Positions 47,668-57,907 of a stretch of 64,000 nt of DNA are shown one piece after another. The stretch is from assembly GCA_025449735.1 (NCBI GenBank), contig JANWIV010000003.1:124001-188000 (forward strand), read 5' to 3'. The notes beneath the pieces were generated by a model. The model saw nothing but the letters and a program-made list of their open reading frames with translations. It was not told the origin of the DNA and made no database searches. Numbering within the stretch: the first letter of the stretch is position 1; each line of letters opens with the position of its first letter. Made by a program: the position numbers and the translations under genes. This stretch comes from Candidatus Microgenomates bacterium. GTDB lineage: Bacteria; Patescibacteriota; Microgenomatia; UBA1406; HO2-37-13b.

Positions 47668-49445
47668 TGCTAGCCAAACAATTGTTGGTTTATATTAACC
47701 GTGGTCTGCGAATGTTTTCTCGTGGCATCCTTGTCATTGCCGTCTTTTTTACGGTTATTAATGCTTTTGTATATTTCACCCACGAAGATAAATCAGGCTT
47801 ACCAACGATTGAAGATAAAATCGCCGAAAACAGCAAGAAAATTGAAAACTATTTTAAGGATCCCGCGATCAATACTCCAGAAAAAAAGGCGGTCGCCTCA
47901 CTACTACAATTATCAGTTTGTAATACTTTTGGGGAAGCTTGTTTTAATAAAAAGACCGCTGATGAAAATTTTGATGGTAGTTATATGGGATCATTTGCAA
48001 GCACTTTCGCAATCCCATTTGAAAATCCCCCCGCTTCTGGAGTTTATTACACTTTAAACAAACTTGAAAATGCCGGTCTTGTCCCCCAAGCTTATGCAGT
48101 TGAGGGAATCGGTTTCGCTGGACTAAAACCGCTTCTTGAAGTTTGGGAAGCCTTCCGCAATCTTGCCTTCCTTGTACTTGTCATGATTCTCATTGCTATT
48201 GGCTTCATGATTATGTTTCGAATGAAACTTGATGCCCAAACGGTCGTTGGAATCGAGAGCGCACTACCGAGAATTATTGTTACCTTAATTCTAATTACCT
48301 TTTCTTTTGCCATTGCCGGATTTTTGATCGACCTCGCCTATATAACTATGGCGATTATTATCGTTGCTTTATCAAATGTTGTCGGTGGATTAAGCTCGAC
48401 TGACTTGCTAGGAAAATACCTTCAAGCCGGGCCTGATGATCTAATTGGATTTGTATCGGGTGTTAGAAAGACAGGCGGCCATCCAACTCTTTTAAATGCC
48501 CCCGATATCCTTTATCATTTACCAAATGCAGTCCTTGGTATTTTTGGACCTCGTATCCGAGCCACTTTCCAATTTATAAGTGGAAGTGCGGCGGCTTATT
48601 TTCTTGGACCTAAAATTTTTGATGCTTGGTCAAAAACAATTGGGCCGATTTTCCGTTTTGGGGGAGAGGCAGAAGCGGGTGTAGTTGCCGCACAAGGTCA
48701 TTTTGGTAACTGGGATCTATTTGAAGGAGTGGCTAATGGAGTTGGCCTTCCTGTAACCTACGCAGTCGTATTCTTGCTCGCTTTTTTCTTTCTACCATTT
48801 CTTCTCGGAATTGTTATTTTTATTACCGTAATTTTTATTGCTTTCCGTCTTCTCTTTGCGCTACTTTTTGCTTATTTGAAAATATTGTTGTTAGTTCTTT
48901 TGTCTCCAATAATACTGATGTTTGGTGCCATTCCCGGCCGATCTGTCTTTGGGTCATGGATCAAAGGACTAGTTGCTGAGCTGATGACTTTCCCACTAAT
49001 GATGGCGATTTTCTTGATTGGACTAATTATATTTGAAGTGTCCGCTTCTGGCACTCTTATCCGATTTCCATTCACTCATCGTATCGATGCTGGTGCTTGG
49101 AGTTTGATTGTTGGAATGACATTTCTTTTTATGACACCTGACATTTTAAAAAGCATCAAAAAACAAATTGCTCCTCAAAGTATTTTGCCTGAAGGTGGCA
49201 TTGGAGTGCTGTTTGCTGGTGGCGCTGCCTTGTTTGGAGCTGGTAAGGGAATTGCTCTTGGAGCGCCATCAATTGTCAGATCTTTGCCGAAGAGTATTCG
49301 TGATTCAATTAATAGAGGAGGTGGCCCAGTTGGCAAATGGCTTACCGGTGCAGAAGATGCTAAAGAGTCAGCAGAGAATTTGGCTGAAGCAATTACCAGG
49401 GCCAATCGCGGTTTCGGTTCCGCTCAAGATGATGATGGTAGATAA
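47667..49445 (+). CDS. Large multi-pass membrane protein, VirB6/TrbL-like
   Basis: At least 6 TM helices; position next to a VirB2-like pilin protein; typical topology rather than clear motif. Confidence 0.55.
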   Translation: MLAKQLLVYINRGLRMFSRGILVIAVFFTVINAFVYFTHEDKSGLPTIEDKIAENSKKIENYFKDPAINTPEKKAVASLLQLSVCNTFGEACFNKKTADENFDGSYMGSFASTFAIPFENPPASGVYYTLNKLENAGLVPQAYAVEGIGFAGLKPLLEVWEAFRNLAFLVLVMILIAIGFMIMFRMKLDAQTVVGIESALPRIIVTLILITFSFAIAGFLIDLAYITMAIIIVALSNVVGGLSSTDLLGKYLQAGPDDLIGFVSGVRKTGGHPTLLNAPDILYHLPNAVLGIFGPRIRATFQFISGSAAAYFLGPKIFDAWSKTIGPIFRFGGEAEAGVVAAQGHFGNWDLFEGVANGVGLPVTYAVVFLLAFFFLPFLLGIVIFITVIFIAFRLLFALLFAYLKILLLVLLSPIILMFGAIPGRSVFGSWIKGLVAELMTFPLMMAIFLIGLIIFEVSASGTLIRFPFTHRIDAGAWSLIVGMTFLFMTPDILKSIKKQIAPQSILPEGGIGVLFAGGAALFGAGKGIALGAPSIVRSLPKSIRDSINRGGGPVGKWLTGAEDAKESAENLAEAITRANRGFGSAQDDDGR

Positions 49446-49448
49446 GTG

Positions 49449-50207
49449 TCACGAAAATGGTATTCCTAAAATATCCACTCCTACGAGCTCCAGAATAAAT
49501 ACCGAGAAAATAATTAGGAGTAGTCCAATGATGCAAGATGTCAAATTCTCTCTGGCTTTTTGGATTGCTTCTGCTTCGCCACGAGAAATCTGCAACCTGA
49601 TTGTTGAATAAAATATACAAAGCAAAGCAAAAAACCCTGCCAGTCCAATCCCAAATTTCAACACATAATCGGTAATAAAACTTTGCGCATTTAGCGGCAC
49701 ACAACCAAGTCCGCTCCAATATCCCCCGCCAGTTGCACAATTAAGACAAGCTTTATGCTCTTTTTCATTAGACTTTAAATAATCATTACACATTTTTGCT
49801 ACCTGCGGAATTGCTGGCGCATCTTCAGATAGTTTGCAAGTACAGGCGCCAGGTATTGAGGGGTCTGCACCTTCCGGATCAGGAGAGCCGTAAACACAAG
49901 CATTGAGTCGAGCGTATTTCTCCTCAAAATTATTAAGATTATCTTGAGTCGTTTCAACTCTATCAGGAAGTTCTCTTAGTGCATCATCAAAATCAGTACC
50001 AGGTATATGGGCAAAACGAAGTAGTCCTAATCCAGGGAAAGTTGGCAATTCTGTTGGCTTATTACTACAACATTGATCCGCTCCACCCTCGGCTCCTGCC
50101 ATTCCACAGGTGACTCCTTGAATTTCTTGATCTTGAGCCCGCACAATTGAAGAACTAATACCTAAAAAAAGAATTAGACCGAAAATTATAATAAGAATCT
50201 GCTTCAT
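49449..50207 (-). CDS. TrbC/VirB2-like pilin protein with Cys-rich extracellular region
   Basis: Signal peptide, multiple Cys, two C-terminal TM helices (YVLKFGIGLAGFFALLCIFYSTIRLQISRG...NLTSCIIGLLLIIFSVFILELVGVDILGIP). Confidence 0.6.
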   Translation of the reverse strand: MKQILIIIFGLILFLGISSSIVRAQDQEIQGVTCGMAGAEGGADQCCSNKPTELPTFPGLGLLRFAHIPGTDFDDALRELPDRVETTQDNLNNFEEKYARLNACVYGSPDPEGADPSIPGACTCKLSEDAPAIPQVAKMCNDYLKSNEKEHKACLNCATGGGYWSGLGCVPLNAQSFITDYVLKFGIGLAGFFALLCIFYSTIRLQISRGEAEAIQKARENLTSCIIGLLLIIFSVFILELVGVDILGIPFS

Positions 50208-50236
50208 AAACTAACTATACCAAAAAAACGCAGGTG

Positions 50237-53200
50237 TCAATCTTCTTTCTCTTCTTCCATGGCTTTTTTGGCTAACTGGAGTAGCAGTATTGTAAGTGCC
50301 AGAAATGCTATCGATGGCCCAGCTTCTAACAAACCATATTTAAAGCTGTCTGCCCCTACCGCTTTTTCTATTCTTTCGTTATTCCATTTTTGATGTCTTT
50401 CTTCCGAACCCAAGAATCCCATTTCCATCGCATGATGAAGATGTTGCCTGATTTTTTCTGTCTTCCAAGTCATCGCATCATTACCAACATACATTTGTGA
50501 TAGCGATATTTTTGATCCTAATCCTCTACCCGTAATAAAATTGAAAGGGAATGGAAAACGCGCTTTATAATTCTCTTGAAAAAAACGGGTTACAACAGTA
50601 GCTAAAAAGGAGTTCAACTTATACATTTCATCTTCGCCAATAATATCTTTAAGCTTTACCACTTCGGCATAAAGCTCAAATATGCCATCTTCCTTGCCAC
50701 TTGCTGCCGCCGCCTTAAGTACCTCGGGTAAAGTGCCAACTTTGTCAATCACTTCATTCCAGTGGGCGCTATCGCCAAGAACTCTTTTCAATACATCCGG
50801 CCCCAACTCGTCGAGATTGCTTAGGAAAGGCAGAAGGGCCATTTCATTTGTTGATGGTATGAATTTATTTTGCTCATAATTTGACCACCTGTTGGCAGCT
50901 GTGTAGAAGAATTTCTTGTCTCCGAGCCGATTGCGATCTGTCTCACCATTATCTGCAAAATTTTCATTTAAACCCTCGAAATGAGTGTTAAGACCGCTAC
51001 TTCCAAAAAATAACTCTCGTATTTTTTGACCATGTTCATCTGTATCAAGAATGTCACTAGCGGTCATTTTAGATCGGTCACTACCATCGGGTTTGTTTCT
51101 CACTCTAGTGAAAGCATTACCTAATGTAATATTAAGCGAATGCAAAGCCGCCTCTCTATCAATTGCGCCTTCGATTTTGCGATCGGTTCTGGCAACTTCC
51201 TTGTCAAATTGAGGCTGTTTAAATAAATTGTGATAGGTTTCTGCAATTTTCTTAAGATGCGGGACATTTGATTCTCCCCAATTTTTAGCAAGTTCTCCTC
51301 GATATTTATCTTTATTAATCTTCCAACCCTTTACTTCATCAGCATGAAGATTTGGTATCTTATCGGAAAAATAATATTCATAAGCTGTTAATTCCTGATA
51401 TCTTTCGACTTTAGGTTTTGATCTATCGACTGGATCAACATCAGTCAACCGAACTCTCACTACGCTACTAAGCTCAGGTTCGAGGCCAGAAAATACACTT
51501 AAAAATTCAAGCGGCGAGCGATCAAGGAGGGCTTTAAAATGCATTCCTTTGAATACTATCTCCTTTTCCTCTTTAAATTCCTCTTTTGGGATCGAATGTC
51601 CACTGTCATCATAAAATATTGGATCTTTATTGCTCTTTGAATATTTTTTGACTTCCTCTTTTATACGTTCATGATCAAAATACCATCGAGACATAACTCC
51701 AATTTCCTGAGATAAATTTTCATATGTGTCGGCCCAATTTTCGTCGACACCGGAGTTAAATTTCTCTTTATACCAATTCTTCAACGAATCAATGCGCCAA
51801 CCACCTCGAGAAAAAAAGCCACCGAGTGAAAATTCCCGTAGCAATTCTCGAAATGTATTTTCACCTTCGGCAAAATAGACGTCAGTGACTTCCTTTTGCC
51901 ACTTTGCCCGTACTTCATCGTCTTTTTCGTGGACGGCTTGATATAGTTTTTCTGGAACCCAACCTTTTCTTATTCTTTTTCTTAAGGTTCCTTTTTCTTT
52001 TTCTAGTTTTATTGGTATCCCAAAAATTGTCGGCGTTCGGGTAGTGCCAATTTCGCCTCCCCTTCCCAATCCCCATTTATGCCGAGCACTAGTATATTGC
52101 GCATAACCAGGTTGACCCTTGTAGTGTTCAGCTGCATCAGAACTACCTAAAACCTCACCGAAACGAAGCGTCGCCATTTGTATTCCCATACCAATCGTCA
52201 TTGCTCGATTAATTTCCCATGAATCAACACTGCTATAAAGTTTTCTCATCTCCTCAGGAGTATTGGGATCTTCAGCCAGCACTTTCAGTCTTGCTCTAAC
52301 AACATCTTTAAGTCTTTCGTAATCCTTATTGAGCAGTCTTTTGCCAGTTTCAGGATCAAATTTAACCATAAAAAGGTCGGGTGGCAATTTGTTGCCTTCC
52401 ATGTTCTTCCTGATGTCGACATTGCGAATAAATTCTGCCATTACAATCTCGATTAGTTCTTTTTGATACCCCTGGGCCACCATACCGATTTTAAACGCGG
52501 GGAATTTCATCATATATTCCGCCAGTTTATCTGGCGGTACTTGTCCCAAAAGAATCGCTTTTCTCATTTCATGAAACATTTGACGCATATCAATCTCATT
52601 ATCCATTTCCGGCACAATGTCTCTCGTAAAAAATTCTCTAAAATCATCTAGAGTGCTCTTAGGATCGACCGCATTTTCAAACGCTCTTCTTTCAATTTCA
52701 AGTTTAAGTCGACCACTCATACCCAACTTTAAGATTTTATTTCGAATATGTCTTTCAATTTGTCCTTCAAAATATGAATTATATGCCGATTGCCAATCGA
52801 CATCTGGGTTGGAACTAGCGCTCTGAAGTAGTTTATTTACTGCACTATACATCGCTTTTGTCATTTCATCTTTTGCTCCTTGCCTCAGACTACCGTCAGA
52901 ATCGAAATACTGATCCATATTTTCAATCAAATACTCATCATTAAAAATTTTTAGATCCCCTGGCAAAATCCCATATTCCTCTAGATCCCTAGCGATTCGA
53001 GCATCAGCATCAGTACCAAATTTAGCCTGATGAGCAAATATTAAAGTTTCAACTTTTTGCCTATCCCACCCTAGTACATCAATAAGTCCATTGGCATTTT
53101 GATCCCAAAGCAATTGAGAAGTTAGTTCTCTAAATTTATCTCCCTCATCTTCTTTTTTGCTACTAGTAATAAGTTCTAATTCATCTTTAAAAAGAGCATA

Positions 53201-53872
53201 TAATTTATCTACATCTATTTCTTTTGCAGTTTTACCCTTTACAAGTTTTTTATATGCTTCCTCTTCCTCATCTTCTCCTTCAGCTCCATTTTCGGGAGTG
53301 TCTGCTGGAGGGGGGCTTTCTGGTGGGCGGCCACCGCCTGCATCATCGCCGGTTGGTGGTTCATCAACTGTTTGACCGCCGTTTTCCGGTAGACTGGCGA
53401 TTACCTCATCTATGGCGCTTGCCGCCTCGGCTTTACCTTGATCTCTAAGATGATCTTTTAATTGAGAAAGTGACTGTTTAAGATTGTCTGCAGTTTGGCT
53501 CTCGGTTTGAGAGCGTGAAATTTCATAAACCAATGGCGCGACAAGTGCCGCTACTTCTGGATCCATTACCTCTGTCGCAATAAGAAGACTTTTTAAGACA
53601 TGTTGACTCGCCTCGGGATGTCTGTCATAAGCTTCATGTTTGGCCGCAGTTAACACTCTTATTGCCGCATCAGCAAGTTCTTCAGGTTTTGTGGCTGCCC
53701 GTTTTAAGGTATTGCCAAGATCGAGCACCAGCATATTACCAAAGGCTCGCTTGCGTTGCAACTTTACCGGCTCCGATCCGGCTTGGCCTTCAATGCGACC
53801 AAAATTGATATCGACTTCAGATCGAACCTGCGAGTATCGAGATGGTGATGGTCCTTCGCCAATCTCAGCCAT
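50237..53872 (-). CDS. 1211-aa uncharacterised protein with C-terminal TM
   Basis: Single long frame; only TM is near C-terminus (IAFLALTILLLQLA). Confidence 0.8.
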   Translation of the reverse strand: MAEIGEGPSPSRYSQVRSEVDINFGRIEGQAGSEPVKLQRKRAFGNMLVLDLGNTLKRAATKPEELADAAIRVLTAAKHEAYDRHPEASQHVLKSLLIATEVMDPEVAALVAPLVYEISRSQTESQTADNLKQSLSQLKDHLRDQGKAEAASAIDEVIASLPENGGQTVDEPPTGDDAGGGRPPESPPPADTPENGAEGEDEEEEAYKKLVKGKTAKEIDVDKLYALFKDELELITSSKKEDEGDKFRELTSQLLWDQNANGLIDVLGWDRQKVETLIFAHQAKFGTDADARIARDLEEYGILPGDLKIFNDEYLIENMDQYFDSDGSLRQGAKDEMTKAMYSAVNKLLQSASSNPDVDWQSAYNSYFEGQIERHIRNKILKLGMSGRLKLEIERRAFENAVDPKSTLDDFREFFTRDIVPEMDNEIDMRQMFHEMRKAILLGQVPPDKLAEYMMKFPAFKIGMVAQGYQKELIEIVMAEFIRNVDIRKNMEGNKLPPDLFMVKFDPETGKRLLNKDYERLKDVVRARLKVLAEDPNTPEEMRKLYSSVDSWEINRAMTIGMGIQMATLRFGEVLGSSDAAEHYKGQPGYAQYTSARHKWGLGRGGEIGTTRTPTIFGIPIKLEKEKGTLRKRIRKGWVPEKLYQAVHEKDDEVRAKWQKEVTDVYFAEGENTFRELLREFSLGGFFSRGGWRIDSLKNWYKEKFNSGVDENWADTYENLSQEIGVMSRWYFDHERIKEEVKKYSKSNKDPIFYDDSGHSIPKEEFKEEKEIVFKGMHFKALLDRSPLEFLSVFSGLEPELSSVVRVRLTDVDPVDRSKPKVERYQELTAYEYYFSDKIPNLHADEVKGWKINKDKYRGELAKNWGESNVPHLKKIAETYHNLFKQPQFDKEVARTDRKIEGAIDREAALHSLNITLGNAFTRVRNKPDGSDRSKMTASDILDTDEHGQKIRELFFGSSGLNTHFEGLNENFADNGETDRNRLGDKKFFYTAANRWSNYEQNKFIPSTNEMALLPFLSNLDELGPDVLKRVLGDSAHWNEVIDKVGTLPEVLKAAAASGKEDGIFELYAEVVKLKDIIGEDEMYKLNSFLATVVTRFFQENYKARFPFPFNFITGRGLGSKISLSQMYVGNDAMTWKTEKIRQHLHHAMEMGFLGSEERHQKWNNERIEKAVGADSFKYGLLEAGPSIAFLALTILLLQLAKKAMEEEKED

Positions 53873-53873
53873 G

Positions 53874-54089
53874 TTATTTGCGAGTCTTCAACTGATAACC
53901 CAAAGTCGTCATAAATAAGCTTGCGGTAAGGCTACCATTGCGCAGGAAACCAACTAAATCGGTGCAGTTGAGACAGCTGGGGCGGGTCAAAAAATAAACC
54001 AAGGAATCGAAGGCGGCTAAAAAGGGGAGAGTTAGGATTAGCGCCGCTAAGGCGAGTACTCTGCCGTAATGGGTTTTTATAAAACTCAT
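53874..54089 (-). CDS. Small two-TM protein with CxxC
   Basis: Start trimmed to MSFIKTHYGRV; RPSCLNCTDLVGFL. Confidence 0.5.
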   Translation of the reverse strand: MSFIKTHYGRVLALAALILTLPFLAAFDSLVYFLTRPSCLNCTDLVGFLRNGSLTASLFMTTLGYQLKTRK

Positions 54090-54158
54090 ATAAGCATTGT
54101 AACTTAAGGGATTATACCATACAAGACTACATTTGTAAAGAACTATAGGATAAATAAT

Positions 54159-54294
54159 CAAGATACAAGAAGCAAGATACAAACAAATTCCAATAAACAA
54201 TAACCAATTAATTTTTGAGATTTGTAAGTTGAAGATTGTTTGCCTGCCTGTCGGCAGACAGGTTTCTTGTGAGTTGTTACTTGTTACTTGAAGA
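54159..54294. repeat. MITE-like palindromic heptad repeat, copy 3
   Basis: CAAGATA CAAGAAG CAAGATA CAAACAA ... CCTGTCggcaGACAGG ... TTGTGAG TTGTTAC TTGTTAC TTGAAGA. Confidence 0.85.
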
Positions 54295-54308
54295 AGGTCT
54301 CTATTGGG

Positions 54309-54773
54309 TTATTTTTTATTCTCCTTCTTCTCAATGACTAGTGTTCTGTCGGCTCCTTCTCCTTCAGAATAGGAGGTTAGCTCGGAGAAATTGGTGGCAA
54401 TATATTCATGAATGACGCGACGCTCAAATGGAGAGAATGATTTTAAAGTCGCCGCTCTTGATTCTTCCATGACGCGCTTCCCGACATTGTCAGCGATCCC
54501 CTCAAGTCGTGTCTTCTGGGTTGAGCGATAATCATTGATATCAACCAAGACATCTATTTTGCGCTCCAATTGTCGATAGAGAATAACGGAAATAAGTCGC
54601 TGGATTGAAGACAAAGTCATCGCGTGATGACCAATCAAAATCGCTGGGTCCTCTTCGGTTGTCAACTTAATAAGATAAAGCTCGTCTTGCTTTTCAATCT
54701 CGACATTAACGCCAAAATCAAGTTTTTCAAAAAACTCCAATATTATTTTTTTGACTTCATTTTGATCGCTCAT
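54309..54773 (-). CDS. jag: Jag/KhpB-like KH-R3H RNA-binding protein
   Basis: DPAILIGHHAMTLSSIQRLISVILYRQ (KH) and SFSPFERRVIHEYIA (R3H); adjacent to yidC. Confidence 0.9.
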   Translation of the reverse strand: MSDQNEVKKIILEFFEKLDFGVNVEIEKQDELYLIKLTTEEDPAILIGHHAMTLSSIQRLISVILYRQLERKIDVLVDINDYRSTQKTRLEGIADNVGKRVMEESRAATLKSFSPFERRVIHEYIATNFSELTSYSEGEGADRTLVIEKKENKK

Positions 54774-55545
54774 GCTGTTTTTGTTGAATAATGCTGATAA
54801 CGGAGAAGGTATTCCAATAAAGAGACAAACCAACTGGCAAAATGTAGGCGAAGTATCCGATCATTAGGGGGAAAAGATAACGCATTTGAGTTGCCATCGC
54901 TGTCTGCATGTCGGATTGATTTTTTTTATCCCCTTCAACCTTCTTGGTTTTTGGCAAAGTCGCTTGCGCCTGAAAATATTGCAATACTCCAGTAATCACT
55001 GGAATCGCTAAATAAATAGTCCCATATTGACTGAAATGACTTGGCGCCACCGCTAGATTAATCCCAAAAAACATCGGATCAATTGTCGTCACTTTAAGAA
55101 AATCAGCATAGACGATTTTATTAACCCGATCAGCAATTGTAGCCAAACTCTTACCTTTACTACTATCAAGGAAAAATAAAAGCACTCGATAAAGAGCAAT
55201 AAATACTGGGATTTGAACTATCGCAAATAGGCACCCTGCCGCGGGATTAATTCCGGTTTCTTGGTAAAGTTTTAATTGCTCTTTCTGAAGCGTCGCTTTA
55301 TCATCTTTGTGTTTTGTCGTCAGCTCATCAAGCCTGGGTCTGAGTTCCTCCATTTTTTTGGCGAGAAGCATTTGCCTGCTATAAAAAGGGTTGAGCAGCG
55401 CTCGAATGACGATGGTTAGGATGATAATTGATAAACCAAACGCCCCAGGGATACCAAGATTTAATAATCCTTGATAAAAAAATAACAAAATATTGATAAT
55501 TGGATGAAGGAGCACGGTATCAAAAATTTGAATGATGGGTCCCAT
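54757..55545 (-). CDS. yidC: YidC/Oxa1 membrane insertase
   Basis: GAFGLSIIILTIVIRALLNPFYSRQM, YQETGINPAAGCLFAIVQIPVFIALYRVL. Confidence 0.95.
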   Translation of the reverse strand: MGPIIQIFDTVLLHPIINILLFFYQGLLNLGIPGAFGLSIIILTIVIRALLNPFYSRQMLLAKKMEELRPRLDELTTKHKDDKATLQKEQLKLYQETGINPAAGCLFAIVQIPVFIALYRVLLFFLDSSKGKSLATIADRVNKIVYADFLKVTTIDPMFFGINLAVAPSHFSQYGTIYLAIPVITGVLQYFQAQATLPKTKKVEGDKKNQSDMQTAMATQMRYLFPLMIGYFAYILPVGLSLYWNTFSVISIIQQKQHERSK

Positions 55546-55551
55546 ATATTT

Positions 55552-55689
55552 TTAGGCAGTAAGTACATGACGAGAGCGAGCTCGACGACGTTTTAATACG
55601 AGTCTTCCGGTGGCAGAGGAGATGCGTGCTCGAAAACCATGAGTTTTCGCTCGTTTACCTTTTTTTGGTTGAAATGTTCTTTTTGTCAT
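55552..55689 (-). CDS. rpmH: 50S ribosomal protein L34 (45 aa; absent from supplied ORF track)
   Basis: Minus-strand translation [45 protein letters not shown]. Confidence 0.96.
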   Translation of the reverse strand: MTKRTFQPKKGKRAKTHGFRARISSATGRLVLKRRRARSRHVLTA

Positions 55690-55693
55690 ATTT

Positions 55694-57892
55694 TTATATT
55701 CTTTCATTTAATATTGAACTCTCTTCTCCCTTAATTTCTTTCCAAACTGCTTCAGTTACAAAAGGCATAAATGGATGAAATAGTATCAGTAAATTCAAAT
55801 ATACCGATTCAAGCTCTCGATAAGCCTCTATATTACCAGATATAACCGCATCTTTCAACTCTTCTATGTAATAATCAGCGAAACGATGCCAAATAAATTC
55901 ATAAAGTCGATCAAAAGCAGTTGAGAATCGATATTGCTCCATATCAGTCATATATTGCTTTTTTACCTCGTTATATTCTTTTTGCAGGCTCTCAATTGTC
56001 ATCCTGGCCGAGTCTAACTCGGCTTTGCTTGCCTGCCACGTTTGACGTGGACCAGGATCTTTTTTGTTTAAGATTCTGGAGTCGCTACTCTCCCCAGAAT
56101 GACGCGAAGGTGCAGAATCTCGGTTTGTTAACAAAAACCGACCCACATTCCAAATTTTATTAGCAAAGTTTCGCATGGCGCGCACCTTATCTTCTGCAAG
56201 GTTGACAATACCACCTTGACCAACCCCAAATAATAAAGAAGCACGAAAGGCATCGGCACCATACTTATCAATAAGCTCGACTGGATTGACAACATTGCCG
56301 CGGCTTTTGCTCATTTTCTTTCCCTTTGAGTCCGCCACCATCGACCATAAATAGACATCTTTGAAAGGTACTTTATCATATCGATACAGCGAGAAAAGAA
56401 TCATACGAGATATCCAAAATTTGAGAATATCAGAAAGCGTCCCCATAAAATCTGTGGGAAAATGAGTCTTAAACTCTTGTTCTTTTAAAGTAAATAGGGG
56501 CCATTGACCAGAAGAAAACCAGGTATCAAAAGTATCAGTATCTTGAGTTATATCAGGATTCTTTAATAATTCCTTTTGTTTTTCTTCATCTATTTCGATT
56601 GTCCATTTATTTTCCTTTTTATGATAAAAGGCAGGAATTCGAATCCCCCAAACAATTTGTCTGCTGATTGGCCAATCATGCATCACCTCAAGCCAATCGA
56701 GCATTTGTTTTTTATATTTCTTAGGCGTAAACTTTACTTCATCTTTTTTTACCGCTTCAATAACTGATTTTTTTAAAGTTTCGACTTTTATATACCAATT
56801 AGGTATTGTCAAAGGTTCAAGGTCACGACCACATTTATAACAAGTAGCCACTGAGTGAACATATTCCTTGTCAATTTTTACCATCAGTCCTTTATCTTGA
56901 AGATCGTGCGCTACTTTTTCGCGCGCCACTCTAACTTTAAGTCCTGCATAAGGACCAGCAATCTCTGTTAGTCGACCGTCTCTACCAATTACTTGCTTTA
57001 TTTCAAGACTGTGCCGCCTCCCCATTTCAAAGTCATTTGGATCATGAGCTGGAGTTACTTTTACAACCCCAGTGCCAAAATCGGGATTAACATATTCATC
57101 AGCAATTACTTTTAGCTTAAATTTATCAAGCAAACCATCCACTTCTACCTCTTTGCCGACCCACTGCTTATATCTTGAATCTTTTGGGTTTACAGCGATC
57201 GCGGTATCGCCAAATTTCGTCTCTGGTCTAACGGTCGCCAATGTAAAGGGACCGTATTTTATGTAATAAAGAGGATCCTTTCTCTCAACATACTTTATTT
57301 CAAGCTCCGCCAATGAAGTACCATCATGGGTACAATAATTGACGATATATTCGTCGCGATATACAAACCCATCCTCAACTAATTTTTTAAATGTCTCTTG
57401 TACGAAAAGGACCACACGATCATCAAGGGTAAATACGCTCCGTTCCCAATCCGCTAAAAATCCCAATTTTTTAAATTGTTCAAAAATAAGACCTGAATTT
57501 TCTTTTACAAATTTAAAAATGTCTTTGTACAAAGCGTCTCGTTCAAAATCAAATCGAGATTTACCTTGTTTTGCAAGATGTTTTTCATAGACATACTGAG
57601 TCTCAAATCCAGCATGATCGAGTCCTGGAATCCATAAACTTGCCATTCCATTAAGTCTTTTGAAGCGAATCATAATATCGTCAATGGTATACATACCATG
57701 ACCAGCATGAAGTGAGGCGTTGGCATTTGGTGGTGGCATTAATATTGTATATGGCTCGCCACTAGTTGGTCTTAGGTAGCCATTACTCTCCCAAAAATCA
57801 TAGATTTTTTTTTCATGATCGCTTGGGACAAATTTTGTATCCATATCAAGCTCAATACTATCACCTCCACCTTGATTTTTCAATCTAAACAT
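55694..57892 (-). CDS. valS: Valyl-tRNA synthetase (start may be internal, e.g. 57844)
   Basis: [51 protein letters not shown]. Confidence 0.93.
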   Translation of the reverse strand: MFRLKNQGGGDSIELDMDTKFVPSDHEKKIYDFWESNGYLRPTSGEPYTILMPPPNANASLHAGHGMYTIDDIMIRFKRLNGMASLWIPGLDHAGFETQYVYEKHLAKQGKSRFDFERDALYKDIFKFVKENSGLIFEQFKKLGFLADWERSVFTLDDRVVLFVQETFKKLVEDGFVYRDEYIVNYCTHDGTSLAELEIKYVERKDPLYYIKYGPFTLATVRPETKFGDTAIAVNPKDSRYKQWVGKEVEVDGLLDKFKLKVIADEYVNPDFGTGVVKVTPAHDPNDFEMGRRHSLEIKQVIGRDGRLTEIAGPYAGLKVRVAREKVAHDLQDKGLMVKIDKEYVHSVATCYKCGRDLEPLTIPNWYIKVETLKKSVIEAVKKDEVKFTPKKYKKQMLDWLEVMHDWPISRQIVWGIRIPAFYHKKENKWTIEIDEEKQKELLKNPDITQDTDTFDTWFSSGQWPLFTLKEQEFKTHFPTDFMGTLSDILKFWISRMILFSLYRYDKVPFKDVYLWSMVADSKGKKMSKSRGNVVNPVELIDKYGADAFRASLLFGVGQGGIVNLAEDKVRAMRNFANKIWNVGRFLLTNRDSAPSRHSGESSDSRILNKKDPGPRQTWQASKAELDSARMTIESLQKEYNEVKKQYMTDMEQYRFSTAFDRLYEFIWHRFADYYIEELKDAVISGNIEAYRELESVYLNLLILFHPFMPFVTEAVWKEIKGEESSILNERI
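55998..56103. repeat. GTCATCCTGG...CCAGAATGAC palindromic element inserted in frame within valS
   Basis: Imperfect terminal inverted repeats plus internal CCGAGTctaACTCGG and CCACGTttgACGTGG hairpins; encodes [37 protein letters not shown]. Confidence 0.85.
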
Positions 57893-57907
57893 ATTACTCT
57901 GTATAAC

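Noticed and set aside
55998-56103. Possible intein in valS
   Set aside because: Too short, no splicing motifs; sequence is a palindromic repeat instead
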